A DNA stretch of 64,000 nucleotides from Nereocystis luetkeana (GCA_031213475.1 JARUPZ010000037.1:2482222-2546221); one strand, 5' to 3'. Counted from the stretch's first letter, positions 24,301 to 39,300 are shown. Notes: generated by a model from the letters alone, not told the origin. Made by a program: numbers and translations.

Positions 24301-27300
24301 GTACTGGAAAAGCCTTCCAATAATATTTCGCGACGATGCTATGGCACACGTTGCGGTAGTTTGTCCCCAAACGTGACTTTGCAGTCCTAAAAAAGGTTAA
24401 GTTAGCCCAGTGAGCGATAAATCTGATGGCATACGAGAGTTTATAATAATAAAAAAAGAGTATACGCGCGAAAAACGTTAAACAAAAAAGCGATATAGGA
24501 TATACACTATTGATAGCAGTGTTGCTGCTCCTCAGTGGAAAACCCCATCAGTCAGAAAGGTTTGCCTTACAAGGCAAACAAAAAAATCCTTTAAAGTCCC
24601 TGTTGTGCGGGACGACAGCACGCGTCTACAGCAATATCACACGGATGATTGTTTGCCTTGTTGAAGTTGTCGATGATGACACCGACGAACAGGTTCATCA
24701 CGAGGTAGGACCCGACCAGCATGAAGAGCATGAAAAACCAAACCCGGACCAGGTGTTCGTCTCTGATCGGCTGCATGTCCTCCTCTGTCGCGTCGACCGC
24801 CGCGTACATCACCGCTGTCCAGGCCTCCGTCGTGGAAATTTCAAAGAATGTAAGGAGCGCCTGGGCCACGTTGTCGAACTGCTGCGGGATCGTCTGGTCC
24901 CACTCCAGCCCGAGGCATTCGCACACCTGTTGTTTCGTTTCGATTGAGTGTCAGGTCGTGGCTGTGATTGTGACGGTTTCATGCGGTGCTTGTATGTTCC
25001 CCGTTCGAAGTTAACGACACTCCGGCTGAGAATCGTAACGGTTTCAGCTCCGGTGAACGGGCTTCTGCGTGAATTTTCATAGCGATGCATCATGTGTTCT
25101 GGCCTTGTTTTTTTTCGTGCAATAATGCTGCACAGCATGCACGAAACGTAAAGGATTATCGTACGATGTACTGTTGTACGACGGGCTTACTGTAAGTCGT
25201 GTCGTGTCTTGCTGGTCAGAGAACTCCCTCAAGACGCCAGAGTCACACCACCTGCTCCGCGCAAGCTCAAGGCCGGTGCACTCTTTACGCCCCTAACCAC
25301 AACCTCTAATACGCTACAAATTATTATGGTATAGCTATGCGACGCTTCACTCCGAGCTTCAAGCGATATTGTGCCACACGCTACAAGCATGGTAGGGGTG
25401 CACCAAGTTTTTCTGGGGCTCCTCCCTCACCCGATACTGACATTGAGAGAAAAAAAAACAACGCTTAAGCCAGTTTGGGCTGCACTCCCGTTTTGGGCAC
25501 AACTTACCTGGAATTAGTGTTCAGCAGGTGTGTCGGTGCACTGCAGCACTAAAAGGGTTGATCCCTTCGAGACCCCGAGGTAGCGATCAAAACAACGATA
25601 ACTTTAGCGGTATCAATCATTTAGGAACGGCGTGAGGGTCCAGAAGCACGGGTATGTAAGGATCACGATTTCGCCCGTGCCGCACGACTCCTTGCATTCA
25701 ACCATTGTAACCCGGACACCCAACCATTGTATCACCCCCCGCCCCCCCCCCCCCAGTCACGTGGTGGCCACAACGGTTGCTGCCATCATAGCCCCAAGAG
25801 GGTTAACCTGACGGGAAAATTCCATCGCCTACGTACAGCGTTCTTATAACGAACAATAGAGTCACGGCGCAAAAGCGGTTCCAGCTAACCATTGGGCAGT
25901 TTCTTCATGAACAATAAGGTTACAAAAAAAAGGGCCTCTTGCTCCCCCCTACTAAGCACATATTAGCACGTGTCTTGTGTGCACGCACCTGAAAACTCGT
26001 AGGACTTTCCGCGGAGGACGAAGGCCAGGAAGAGCAACACGCGGCGGAATCCGGCCAGCCGGAGTTGATGCTCGCGCAGTCGGCCGCGGTAGTGAAACCG
26101 CCGTTAGCGCCGACCGAGAAAGAATCGGAGACGTTGCTGAGAGGCCCGAACCACGCCCGCTCTTCCACCGACATCGAGTCCCACCCCGAGGGCTCCTCGA
26201 TGAACAGGGTTGCCGCCTCCGAGAGGGAGTCAAACCCGTCCCCCTGGCACGACATGAGGATGCCCTTGAAGTAGTTCACGCCGAGAATGGCAAAGATTAT
26301 GAAGAACATGAAGCACACGGCGGCCACGTTGAGCACGTCGGGGATGGCCGCGAAGAGAGCGTTCAGGACTATCTTGAGCCCCGGCGCCCGGTTGATCATC
26401 CTGGATGCGGTTGAAGGCAAGCAGGGACGGGGGAATGGTGGGGAGGGGGGGGAGCGGGGGTGGGAGTGGAGGTGTATTCATGTCACACATGGCCGTAGTT
26501 GTGTGGCCGTAGACCTTCGCATCTCTATATACAATACCGGGACGGAGAGAGCAGGTCGGGTGTTCACTGACCAGAGGGTGGGGGGGGGGAACGAAGGCCA
26601 GGTACGAGGAATGAAAAACACCACGCGTGCGAAAATAGGCATAGCACTTTATGGCCCGTTCTGTTTTGCTGGTTGGGACGGAGCTCCTCTCAACTGAGCA
26701 AACGACCACTTCGACCGAAACCACCACTCTGACCGCAAAACGTCGGAACCGTTTTGCTGCTGAGGCAGCACTGTACGGGAAGCGGTTGCGTCCGGCATGA
26801 CTTTTTAAGCAGGGGGGCCAAATCAACATCATGTCGACCCCGTTGTTCAAAGGCCCACACAACCAAAAGTTAGTCTTTTCGAAACCTGTTTTTGCAGTGA
26901 TGCTTACGGCACGACGCTAACGGGTGGGCATCATTCTCCATAATTCTTCGACAGTTTGTGTGCGTTGAAGACCAGCCTGCTCCTTGAATAGCCACCGCTA
27001 AATTATTTGCGACGGTGTGTGCATACGCCTCATGAGCTATCGCGTTCGAGTATTTCCACAGATCATCTACAGATCATCTGCAGATGGATCACGATCTACT
27101 GTAGACCATCTAGACCCTGACCTGCACATATCATATGCCGTGCAGGATCTGTATGGTACAGATCTGATCCAGTAAATATTCACTAAATCATGCAGATTTA
27201 TACGGTTCCCACCCGGCAACACATGGGGTAGATATGTTTTGATCAGGAAACTATCTTCCTTGAAATATTTAGATCATGAAGTTGGAATCGGTGATCAGTC

Positions 27301-30300
27301 CGATATGTGGAACACACCTTCTGGATATAAGTACAACGATCGGTTGAACATTTAATATGAAGACCACACGCGCCTTACATTTACGTCCAGCGTGGTGTTT
27401 TAAATTTGACACGAGGTACCTCGTACCATTCTACTTCGCGTGCTTTCATGACCCCCTCTAGGGCAGTACGCAGCCGGGACCGACGAAAAAGTCTTGTCTC
27501 AACACGCGCGCAATAGGCCGATCCCTGTCACACGCAGCTCTTCCTTCTCTCCGAATGCGTTCATTTTTTCACACGTTAACACAAGAGACCCCCTGCCCCT
27601 TTACGCCCTAACATGCTGGTAAAGCATATCTACAACACTACTTTCTGGGAATGTGTATGGGCGGTCAACGTTTTCGAAGCTCATGCTACATACCATGGTA
27701 CACGTTGTTGAGGATGGAAAACATACAAATAGCAGCAATGAAATTAGTCTCTAGCCACGTCGAGTGTTGTTTTTGTGCTCCACGTTACGGTACCTCAGTG
27801 GTCGGAGCGCCCTCAGCGTCCGAAGGGATCGGAGACTCTCCAAGTTTCCCGAGTCGTCGGTGAAAAGCTGGACCATGGAGATTACCACCACCACAAAGTC
27901 CAGAACGTTCCACGCGCTCCTCAGGTACGCCCCGTGCATCAGCACGAACCCGTGGGCGGAAATCTTGAGGGTCATCTCGATAAAAAAGAGCACGTTCATG
28001 ACGCCCTCCACCTGCTCCAGGTACCCCGCCGCCGCAGAGTCCGGGTCGCGCAGGGGACTATCCAGGGCCAACGCCAGCGAACTCACCGAAATCAGCAGGA
28101 GGATGAAGCGGTCGAACCCGGGGTTGGCAACCACGGCGGCGCACACCATGCGGACTGTGTTGTCGGGGCCCAGCAGGAATAACGCCTTCCCGGGGTCCAG
28201 GTCGCTGGGAACCCGCAGGCCGTATATGCACATCTCGAGCAGGTGCCCCCCCAGTCGCTTGCAAGCCCGGCATACGCGAGCCGCGACTCCCTGCCCCCCC
28301 CCTCCTTCCCCGCCTGCGTCCTCCGCATCTTCGCCGCCTCCCCCGCCCCCGTTGCTGTTGTTGTTCGCCGTCGGAACTATCTTCCCCCCCATCCCCTCCC
28401 CCATCGCACCTCCTTCCGGGTGCTTCACGCTCCGGGCGGAGTTGAACGCCTTCGCCTTCGCGGTACCAGCCCGCAGGTTGGGCGAGGGCGAGCCGGGGGG
28501 CGAGATCGGGTTGTAGGGCGACACGCGCGGGCTGGCGATGCTCTCGCCGCGCGGCAGCTGCGGCTTATTGGCGTTGTTTGGATCGCCGGCGTCCCCGCTC
28601 CCGTTTCCGGCCTCGGCATCGACGTCCTCCTTGTTGGTGAAGTTGGAGAGGAGGATGGCCAGAAACAGGTTCATGACGATCATCATCCCCATTATGATGA
28701 GGCTCACGAAGTAAAACACACTCACCCAGCCCGTCGCTCGTCTCGCGTCGTACATCACGGTGTTCCAGTTTTCTCCGGAGAGGATCTGAGGTAGGGAGCG
28801 GGCGGGATCGGCGGAAGGGGGAGAGGGGGAGTCGCGTCGTTGCGGTTCCAATCGTAGGGCTCGTTCGAAGGAGTTTAGTCGGTAGCAGGCGGTGTGTGTG
28901 CGTGACAGCCGCGGAGTTGTGTATGTGGACAATAGCTAGGGGTCAGAGGTGTTTCACGACCTCACGTCCAGGCAGCGGACATGATACACCCAACGCTGGT
29001 TTGTTGAAGGTGCACGTGAACCTTGGTGCAGGGATCGATTGCACCCGTGAGGGATTGTCCGTCGACTTCCCACGTCCCACCTTGTCTACGGTAGGCCGCA
29101 CCAGCAACCCAAAAAAACGCGCGGGGCTGCATGGCAGGAAGAGGAAGGGAGAAAGGTCTGAACACCTATGCCTTTACCATGACGCTGACGTGCACAACGC
29201 GTATAAGTATATATATATATAACGCAACGACTGCGGCGGCGCTCCCACCGCAAGGTCTTGAGACTCTCACTCCTTCCTTTCCCTCTCATCCCCTCTCCCC
29301 TTTCCCTTTCACCCCCTCTTCCTCCCCCTCCCCTCCCCTCCCCTCCCCTCCCCTCTGCTCTAAACCTCACCGTCAGCCACGACACGAAATATATTTAAAA
29401 CTCGCCTCGAATATCGTAGTGAAGGCGTTCATGAGCGTGTCGAAGTTAGACCTCGGGATCGCGGCATCATAGTAGCCCTCCTCCCCGATGCCGACGACCT
29501 CTCCGTCCACGTCGAAGTGGAAGCGGTTGGCAAAGAACTGCAGGCCGACGAGCGCGTAGATGTACATAAAGAGCACAAGAAGCATCCCGAAGTTGCCGAT
29601 GTCCAGGAGCGTCTTGCCCAGCGTGTTCAGCAAGTCGCGCATGGAGTGCCACTCCCTGCGTGTTTTGATTTCGAACGGATGGAAAGACGGAGGTCGGGTT
29701 GGGGTTGGGGTTGGGGATTGAGACTGGGGTTGGTGTTGGTGCTGGTGTTGGTGTTGGGTTTGGGGCTGAGATTGCGGTTGGGGTTAGGGTTGGTGTTGGT
29801 GTCAGGGTTGGCGCTGGCGCTGGGGTTGGGGTTGGGGTTGGGGTTGGGGTTGGGGTGGGGTTGGGGTTGGAGTCAGAGTTGGAGTTGGGGTTGAAGTCGG
29901 AGATGAAGTTGGGGTCGGGGCTGGGGTTGAAGTCGGAGATGAAGTTGGGGTCGGGGGTCGGAGTCGGAGTTGGAGTCGGAGTTGAAGTTGGTGTTGGTTT
30001 TAGGGTCTGGGTTTGGGTTCGGGTTTGGGTTGAGGTTGGGGTTGGGGTTGGGGTTGGAACTGGGGCTGAGGTTAGGTTGTGCCATATCGGCCGGCGACGC
30101 GGGTTTCCTTTTTTCGTTCCAATGAGTCCGAGTGGTGCCAACTACAGGTAGGCCCTACTGCTGTAGTTTGTTCGGTTCGTTTGATATTATGCAGTTCCGG
30201 ACGGGGGTGACGGCACCACCACCCGCCGTGTGCAGCAAATTTAGGGGGGCGCAGTCAGGAACGCACGCCTTAGCCTCTTTACCGCAGAGAACCCCCGCCC

Positions 30301-33300
30301 CCCTCCGCGCTCCTCCCACCCCAGCAATAATACAAGCACCTGCCTGTGTATCGGCTCTGCCATCGCCGCCTTTAGTTTGGGATCACCAATCTTTTAGAAG
30401 GGGACGTGGTTTCAATTCTACGCTTGAGAAAGTTTGACTCGACGCGCTGTTATCGTGCACCTCGTGGAGATATGGTTGCGTGGCGGCGCACCGCGTAGCT
30501 GTGTAAACACGGAGGGATCGACCAGCGTTGTGCATGCGTACACGTACACCGCCCTGTCGGGTTAATGTCTACTAATAGCGGCATCTCCGTACCAAAAATA
30601 ATGACGCAGAAAACACATCAGAAGCAGGTAATCGTAGTTGGGTAAACCGAAGGCTCGAGCACCGCGGAAGATCGAGTACCGTGCGTGCAATCGGGGTGCG
30701 AATCCGTTGCGCAAATCTTCGCGGTCACAATCGATCGTTTCATAATACCCGGCCCGAATGCTCCTGCACAGTAGCTGTTATGTGGCGGAACAGGTTCTCT
30801 TGTTCCTTTCAACACTTGAATATGGCCCACCTGGCAAGCTTGAAAACCCTGAACAGGCGAAACGATCTCAGGGCCGAAAGCGCCCCACCCGACGAGTTTC
30901 CAGTCGCTCCCGTCAAAATGGCCGGCGGCGAGAGGAACAACTCCAACAGTCCGCTGATCACGATGAAACCGTCAAACAGGTTGAAGTTGTCCTTCGCGTA
31001 CTCCCGCGGCCCGAGTGCCGCCAGCTAAGGAGTTCCAACCGGAGGAGGAGGGGGGGCAGGATGTACTCATGTCGTGAAGGGGGGTTGGTGCGTGCAAAAT
31101 ACCGCGACAACAGCCAACGAGACGATGCAGGAAAACTCAACGCGATCTGCTGGAGATAAGCGAGGAAAATACGGGAACTTCAGAGTTTTCACGCAAAAGT
31201 CAGCTGTTAGGGTTTGTCTCTTCCCATCGCGGGTTGTACAGCTTCCCGTGAGCAGGAGGATCGAGTCGTGCCCGGCTAAATCGCCTTCCTGTTTTATTTA
31301 CCCCGGCGTTGCTCGGGGGAGTCGCCGGCGCGCATTCGTCGAGGAGAAGGGGGGCAGAACCACGCGGTGGGCGGCTGATGAATGACGCAGATTGGCAGAC
31401 CCCAGAAACAACACCTTTGGTCGAACTCACAGCTGATTCTGACGTACCTTCATCAACGGAGCTAAAGAAAACAGAAACTGAAGCTGACTACCTGGTATGT
31501 GGCATTTGTTCAAGAAATAAGGTAATAAGGAAAGCAGAGGAATACATAGATATACATACCAGTACCTGATACCAGCAGTGCGAAATTTCTGCGAAAAAGA
31601 CGGCCGGCCCTCAATCGACACATTCCTAACAGATTCTCAACAACGCCAAAAACAGGTACGAGGTATCACACGTACGTACAAGTACTACAGCAGTTGAAGA
31701 CCTTGAACTTTTTCCACCCCCGACGAACGCAATAACGAGACAAGTAAGGGTGAAATATCACAGACAAACTAATACTCGCCTTGAGCGCCATCTCCAGCAT
31801 GAAGCACAGAGAGAAGGCAAAGTTGAACACCTCGAGATAGAGCGAGAACTCGTCGTCCATGGGGTGGTGGTCCATCGCCAGCACCACCGTGTTAAGCACG
31901 ATCAGCAACGTGATCGAATTCTGAAAACCGTGCGCGCGGCGGTGGGGGCGGCGCGGACGGGCGAGCGTAGCGTAACCATTTCAATGTATTGCTCTTCCGC
32001 CTGCTGCCGACACATTGTGCACATGGGCAGCATCTGCAGTGATTGTTTTTTAAGAGTGATACCGCCTCGTGAAACAAGTGTATTGAGTGAATTCATGCTA
32101 CTGTAAGTCAACCCTTTAACTAACTAAGTAATTCCACCCCATACCCAATACCAGGGTACATGCGTTGTACTTCGAAGTGTATATTTGCATGCATTATTAG
32201 TGTGGGACCGCGCACGATTCTGTTGTGGAATATGAAGGAGGGGGGGGAGAGGGGGGGGGAGAGGGCAATAGAGGCTTAGGTCGCGTCATCACGCATTGAT
32301 TGGCCAGGTGTACATTTTGTTGTGCACGACGAAGGCTTGTATCGAAATTATGATGGTGGTCTGCGCCCGGCAATGGCTTTTGGAGAACCCTACGAGTATA
32401 TACTTACACCTCCTCATGAGGCAGGCAGCCGTCGGAAGCTGGTGGTGGTGGTGGTGGTGGTCGGCTTTCTTTGCCTACACCCGTTGTTTTGAAGTTAATC
32501 TACGGTAGTGGAAAAGGCGTACACAAGCGAGAGAGCGGAACGCGGACCCTCGCTAGGTACGTGCCCACACCCTGGTCCGCTAAAAACGCACCCCCATCGA
32601 AAGCATGGTCCCACCGTTCACATCGAGCACCACCGCGATACCCCCCTAAAGGAGGCGGGATGTTTGTTCGTTGCCGTCAAAGGACTGCCGCCCTTAACCG
32701 TCCTGAGGCACAGCGAAAGATATCCTACACTAAGTGATCCAGTTATTGAGTCCCCAAACACGTGGGTACAGCTACCAAGAGGTCAACAATGGTGGGTTGC
32801 CGGCAACCCTTCCCTACAGAACTTGTTGTTTCCGTACCCTCACTCTACGAGTACCAAAACCGGGTGGCCGCAATATCGTTCGGAAATTGTTCTGGCTGGG
32901 TATATACGCACACTCGTCTTCGTGCTGGTCTCGAAACACCTGCTACATACGCATCATAATCACTCGCTTGTCCGTAAGTCAGCTTGAACCGAGAACATCT
33001 GCTGAACAGCAGCCCCATCATCACGTGGCATTAAGTCAGCGCTGGGCTATCGTAGGGAGCCGTGATTATGATGCATGTTTAACAAAATCACAATCTGGGG
33101 TCGACTGGCTGTGTTTAACACTGGACCTCAGGTGTACCTCAACGGTTGCAGCAACCACTTCAATCAGCTCTGAATTATGGACAACTGGTCACGGTGCACA
33201 TCTAACCAAGTTTTTCGAGAGGGTTGCCGCGCCAAGCAGTAATCTATCGCGAGGTTTACCTTTCCCTTCTTCAAAACGGACGTCGTGCGCGCTTGATGAT

Positions 33301-36300
33301 GGCGGCGAAAACACATCGGGAAAATATATAGCCAAGCCGCGCATATTGGTGACAAAAACGAACGAGGGCGTCATCTCGCGACCACACACGCAACCGCTCA
33401 GGATGGAATGCTCAGCTGGTCAAACGAATGTCTCGAGATGATTGTGCGCTTTCTTCCTTCTTTTACATTTTGTTTTTCTCGTTCCACTTCCATCATAATT
33501 GCACTACTTTCTCCAGCTCTTTCCCTGTCAACAAAGCAGTCACTCCTCTACCGGAGATGAAGAAACGAAGTCGTGCGTACGGCAGGAGAAGAAGTAAAAC
33601 CGTACCGTACACCTCATTTTACCCCTCACAGCCCGCGCGCTGGTTCTACTTTGGCAGGGCTTGGGGCTTTTCTGACCGCGTGACTTATTCGACCGCCCCC
33701 GATATAGACGGAGTGAAGGCTACGCAGGAATTATCAATGGACCTAAAATATCCAAAGACAAGGCTGGCACGGAAGGATATCACCCGCCCGATCCACTACG
33801 TCACGCGACCGTGACTACATACGTAAGAAATTAGCTCAACCTTTGTTGAGGCAGTTTGTCCCCAAAACAGAACTGCAGTCCTAACTTAGTAAATAAGGTT
33901 TGCCTCCAAGTTTTCAGGGCTGTTCATGGGGTTATGACCCGACCCGTCCGCGGGTCGGGTCCCGTCCGCGGGTCGGGTCAGGAGGTTTTCAGAATATCAC
34001 GGGTCGGGTCTGTCCACCCTTACCCGATCCGACCCGACCCGACCCGGCCAGCGAGGGTTGACCCACTCCGCGAAGGGCCATGGAATTCCGCACGAAACGT
34101 GAGAAAACAACTTTTCGTGCTAAAGCTACTTTGGTGTACTGTAGAGCACACCCTGCCTCGCATAAGAAGAGTGCCGGTAGGAACTTGAGCCTGGCCTCCC
34201 TACGCTCAAGGATTTCCAAGGATGGTGTCACAACAAGGTTATAAGGTTTGCGCATATTACGCAGGCGTTTCTTGTTGGCGAGCCCATACTGTATTCTAGT
34301 ATATATGGTAGGCTGACGACTTCGAGCGTTTTCCCCCTCGTTAAAGTCAGCGGGTGGGATGAGTGAGTATCGGGGCGCAAGTCGCTGTTCCGACATTTTT
34401 GCACATCCACGGCTTTCGATTCTACCTTCGCAAATCTCAGACGCCCTAGGTTTAAACTTTAAACCTCTATGGGGTGGGAGAGGGGCGCAAGTTGCTTTTC
34501 CGACAGTGCACACCAAACTTTTTGATTTTACATCGCAGTCTCAGGCGCCCTTGCTTCCCCAGGGTTTCAAACTCTGTACCCGGTAGGATGGAGAGCCGGC
34601 TCCTCTAAGGAGCTTCCCTCGTAAACCCGTTAAATGCGCCGCAAACGCGGAGCAAGAAAGCTAGATGACCGTGAAATACAAAACCAACTCTTATCATCCC
34701 CTGTCCCCTGAGAAGCATGTATCTCCCAATTCTCGCCCATCTCTACCCCTCGATCAGCACTACACTTCGTCAACGCACTTCAGAAGAAAAGTGTTTAGTT
34801 ATCAATTGTCATATTCTAGCCACGTATCGCTCTGTCCCAAAATAAAATAACTGTTTGTACAGGGGTACACGAAAACAAGAAATGCATCGACACCCCCACT
34901 TCAGTTTTAAGAGTCCCAGACAGGGGGGGTACTACAATCAAGTGAAAAACTGAAAAAAAAAAGTTGAAAAAAAAACTGACAAAAACCCCAACCCGCTACT
35001 CGTATTACGGGGGACCATAGTAAATAGGACCAAATATTGTTAGTAAAAAATAGGGGACTACATAGGTTTTTGTGTGTACCGTAGGTCCTACTTACTATGG
35101 TCCTCTGTACTAGTTTGTTTTCAGTTCTAACCTAGCGTCTCCTTGATCTCGTTTTTTCGTGCCCCCCTGGTAGTATATTCACATTGAATTCAACTGTCCC
35201 ATACAGTATACAGCATACAGTATAGTTCCCTGTGCCTACCGTAAATACGAGGACAGTTTGTATCTTCATATTTAATCGAATCGAAACGTTCGTTATACAT
35301 ATTGGAGACGGGGTGGTATACTACTAACAGTCGTAAGCATCACACCAACAGTCGCCGTTCTTGCGCCCCCAGATGCAGAGACCGATATGCGCATGTGTGT
35401 CATCGCCTGCGCTATCACTCACAACCCCGAGAAATCACAAACCGAAGTCGGAGTCGTTACGGCCCGACGGTACCCAAGGCATGTCCGCGTTTTCATTGCC
35501 AGCCGGAGGAAGCCGCGGCGGAGGCGGTGGTCACGGGGAAGAGCGTGTGGCTGCCCCCCTTGGGACCGACGGGTCACGGGACAAAATCTTGAGGCGCGAG
35601 GATTCGCGCATTCCATTGATAACGGCAGGGGTCTAAAAGACAATACCTGGGAACTGGCTTCTGGAATACGCTGTTTTTCAGGTCAGGATTCGGTATTAGT
35701 TTCCCGCAAAGGCGCCAAGCTTACGTTTTTTCTTTGTGCTTCTGTGCGTACGGGCTGCGTATTGGCCAGGTGATATAAATCGTCGTACTTTTTTCTTCTG
35801 ATTGGCTCTTCTATGATGGCTCGATATGAATGAAAACATAAAAATCATTGCAGTAGCATGTTTTCTTATCTCCCGCACGGCATCCGCCTGCGTACGGATG
35901 TGTCACATGTGTCCATCATATGTGCGTGTACTGTATTCCGGGTGCGAGGCTGCTCACGCACCTGGAACTTGTTGTGGTCGACCAGCCGCCGCAACACCAA
36001 GCGCCAAGCAGGAAGTCCCAGCAGGTCCTCGTTCCCAACCGCTCCCTTGCCCTCGTCCTGCTCGTCTTCCTCCATAAAGCTGGCACCGTTTGTTCCCTCG
36101 TCTGCCCACAGCGCCTGTCGATGTCGCTCCTCGGCCTCCTGAGGGACGCACGCACACGGCACACACGGCATGCAGTAGGGCCGGCTAGGTTTTCGCGGCA
36201 TTCGTTCCGAGGATAGAGCTGTACAATGGTTGGAACAGGCCTTGCCCCAGCTCCGACAAAAACGGTTGAAAACTACTTCACGAAAAACGAACCCTAGCCC

Positions 36301-39300
36301 TAACCGGAACCGTGACCCAAACGCCGGATTGATGGGGGAATGTTGGCTGTATGGAATGGACACTGGTTGTTGTGTGTACTCCCGGACATACTTTTATCGA
36401 AAGAATGTGTTTTTCTTTTGTCACTGATGCCACCGCCAACAGTATCCACATCCTTTGCAGCGTACGTTCGTAGCTTTTTTATTGTCCCGCGTTGCAGGTT
36501 GTGAGCGGGATGAGAGGGCCCGAGAATAGCAAGACACAGAATATCCCTTTTCCCGTCTGCCTGATATTTGTTTCGGAGTGAAGAAGCACACACGACACTA
36601 GCACGACATATTATAGAGATGATCAATTCCCACTTGATAGATGATCTAGAGCTTTCAGGGCTGATGGAATGCCTGATTTGTATGATCTGTATGATCTGTA
36701 TGATCTATCTAGCTCATCACGATGTTGGGTGAGAGCTGCATAACCTGCGTGATCTACAATGGCACATGTTTCCTGGGGTTGGATTGTGCTATATACATAT
36801 ATATCTTGCACAACGGCAGGCGAGGAACTAGATGATCTACAGCAGACAGATCAGATAGATCATGATATATCCCAGGTGCAAAATAGTGTGTTCTATCAAT
36901 CATCTCGTCGCAGCACCGACCGCCGCGTACGACAACGGCGGCTGCATTGTTTTTGAGGGTACGTCGAACCACCGATACACCAAACAGGGAGCAGGGGGGA
37001 TGGCTAAACACTGTCGTGGTGCTGGCGCGCGCGATTTTTCACGCGCTCCAAAGTGAACGGGGAGTGGCGAAGCTTAAGTTAGAGTTGGATCCTTTTTTGA
37101 AGAAATAAAAGTGGCCAACCTGCAACAGTAAAAATTCAAGGCTATTCGTTGTGCTGTTGTCGTACGTTTGTACGAGGTAATATATCAACACACGGTCAGT
37201 TCGAGTCGTGCTGTGCGTCCGTGCCCCACTCGCATTTACACTATTAATTACGTACAGCAGTTGACCGCCGAATAACTCCTCTTTTTCTAACGGCGCCTGC
37301 GACAAAACTTCCTTGGTGAAACGATCACAACACAACGTACATTTCTTGTACAGCAGTAGACGCTGTCGTGTACAGAGGCGTGGACCACGATATTGCCTGC
37401 TTAGACGAAGATACTCTACCCGAAGTAAACACGCATTATCCATAGTCGATGCGTCTTCATCTTCTGCCATTACCCCCCCCCCCCACGAGGCACCTCACGG
37501 CCCTTCGCGCTTGGTGCAATCAACGTTTGCCTGGTCGGTGAAAACCCGACGTGCTCCGTTCCAGTATTGAAGGGATGCAAGGGTCCATGGTCATACGACC
37601 ACGGCCATGCACAATATCGAGTACCCCCACCCCCCCTGCTCTTGCGAATTCACGGGTTTCGAGGAATCAGCTTTTCGTTTCCGGCGCCGTTTGCTTCGTT
37701 TTCCACCGACTCACAGTCGCTTGCACTCTGTGTTGTGTTTTTTGCGTGATATCGATGTCTCCGGCCGCGGGTTTGCCCTCCACTCCTCAGAATCATCACA
37801 ACCGACACCGCCGTCGCCCCCCACAACTTTGCTTCGCGCGGGATGAATAACGCCCTCTCGCAAGGTGCAGTAAGGCTGTCACCCGTGTGTTGCAGTCAGG
37901 CTATCACCCGGGTGGTCAGTCAGGCTATCGCTCGGGTGGTGCGATCAGGCTACCACCTGGGTGGTGCAGTGAGACTATTACCCGGGTCTTAATTATAGTT
38001 TTTTTTTCCAAGTGAGGTACAACTGTAACTCCTCTCCTGGGATCCACTTGGCGCTACTGGAGACGGAGACGGAGACCCGACCGGTTTATCGCGTACCTTA
38101 CCTCACGGCCCACCCCTTCCCGCCCCACACAAGCTCTGATGAACACGCAGAACGCGACTTACTGATCCTGCGGCTACTACTACAAGCTCTGCAGCTTGAA
38201 ACGTCACCGCTGTTGACGTACCTGGTACATATTATACCCTCCCAGCACGTTTCACGATATTTTATGCAATTCGGGTGCACTGGGGAACAACAACAAAGGG
38301 CAGAAAATATTATATACCCCGGAGCGCTGTTTTAGTTGCGAGGTCGATCGTGTAGAACGCGCGCACCTTATCGTCCTCCTTGCCCTTCGTAAAATTTCCC
38401 TCAAGAACAGCCAGGAGTAGATTAAGCGTGAAGAATGACCCCCACAGGATAAGGACGATGAAAAAAATGTCTCCGAGGATGGGCAGGCTGCAATCCTTGA
38501 CCTATCATGACAGCAGTGTTCCAATTGCGAAGGAAGAACGTGGGACTTATAATATAGGTGATATACTTACTCTTGACAAACTCGACTCGACTTCCACACG
38601 GCAGCAGTAAAACTTTCACTACAAAGTAAGGCAGGGGTCGAAGTACGCAGCGGGGGAAAAACACGATGGCGAACCGTGAGGCTATGCGTTTCTACGGGCG
38701 GATGGAGTTCTGTAATGGTACTGTAGACGGTGATGAAGTACAGCATAAGAGACGATCTCTACAGTATTAGGCAATCATGGACATTTTTTGCAGATTGCAG
38801 CGAGTTGCTGCACTATTACGGGGGACCATATTTAAAAGGGGACCTACGGTACACACAAAAACTTATACCAGGTATATTTCGCTATTTTTAGTAACAGTAT
38901 TTGGTCCTACCAGGTATTTACTATGGTCCCCCGTAATAGGTTTAATCCTCGATATCGTTGGTTGTAAAATGTGATCCTGAACAGGACAGCTCCGTACACG
39001 TTTTTCACCCATCCAAACTTAAATACTGCCGCCATCCATCCGCAATAAAACCAAACAAGTGGGCGCACCTGGTAGAGAATGTCCGACCACCCCTCCATGG
39101 TGATGCTCTGAAAAATCGACAAAAATGCAACAAATATGTTGTCAAACGTCGTGTAGCCCCAGTTCAGGCTCCTCACGAACGTCGCGTTAGCCACTAGCCT
39201 GTCCGCGTCCCACTCCACCCCCTCGATCACCCCTCCCGCGAATCGCGCGTTCCCCAGCGCGTCGTAGTTGCTACCGCACCATCTGAACTCACTAACGTTC

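Noticed and set aside
26230-26862. Minus-strand open frame of 210 codons next to channel exon 9
   Set aside because: It overlaps exon 9 out of frame and otherwise reads through a family B repeat copy.
29467-30151. Open frames of 150-224 codons on both strands over the GGGTTG minisatellite
   Set aside because: Pure repeat translation (Pro/Thr/Asn or Gly/Val runs); only 29406-29655 within the area is a real exon.
32734-33441. Plus-strand open frame of 235 codons in the channel intron 31921-35961
   Set aside because: No recognisable motif, unremarkable composition and no flanking exon signals; most likely a chance opening or decayed element.
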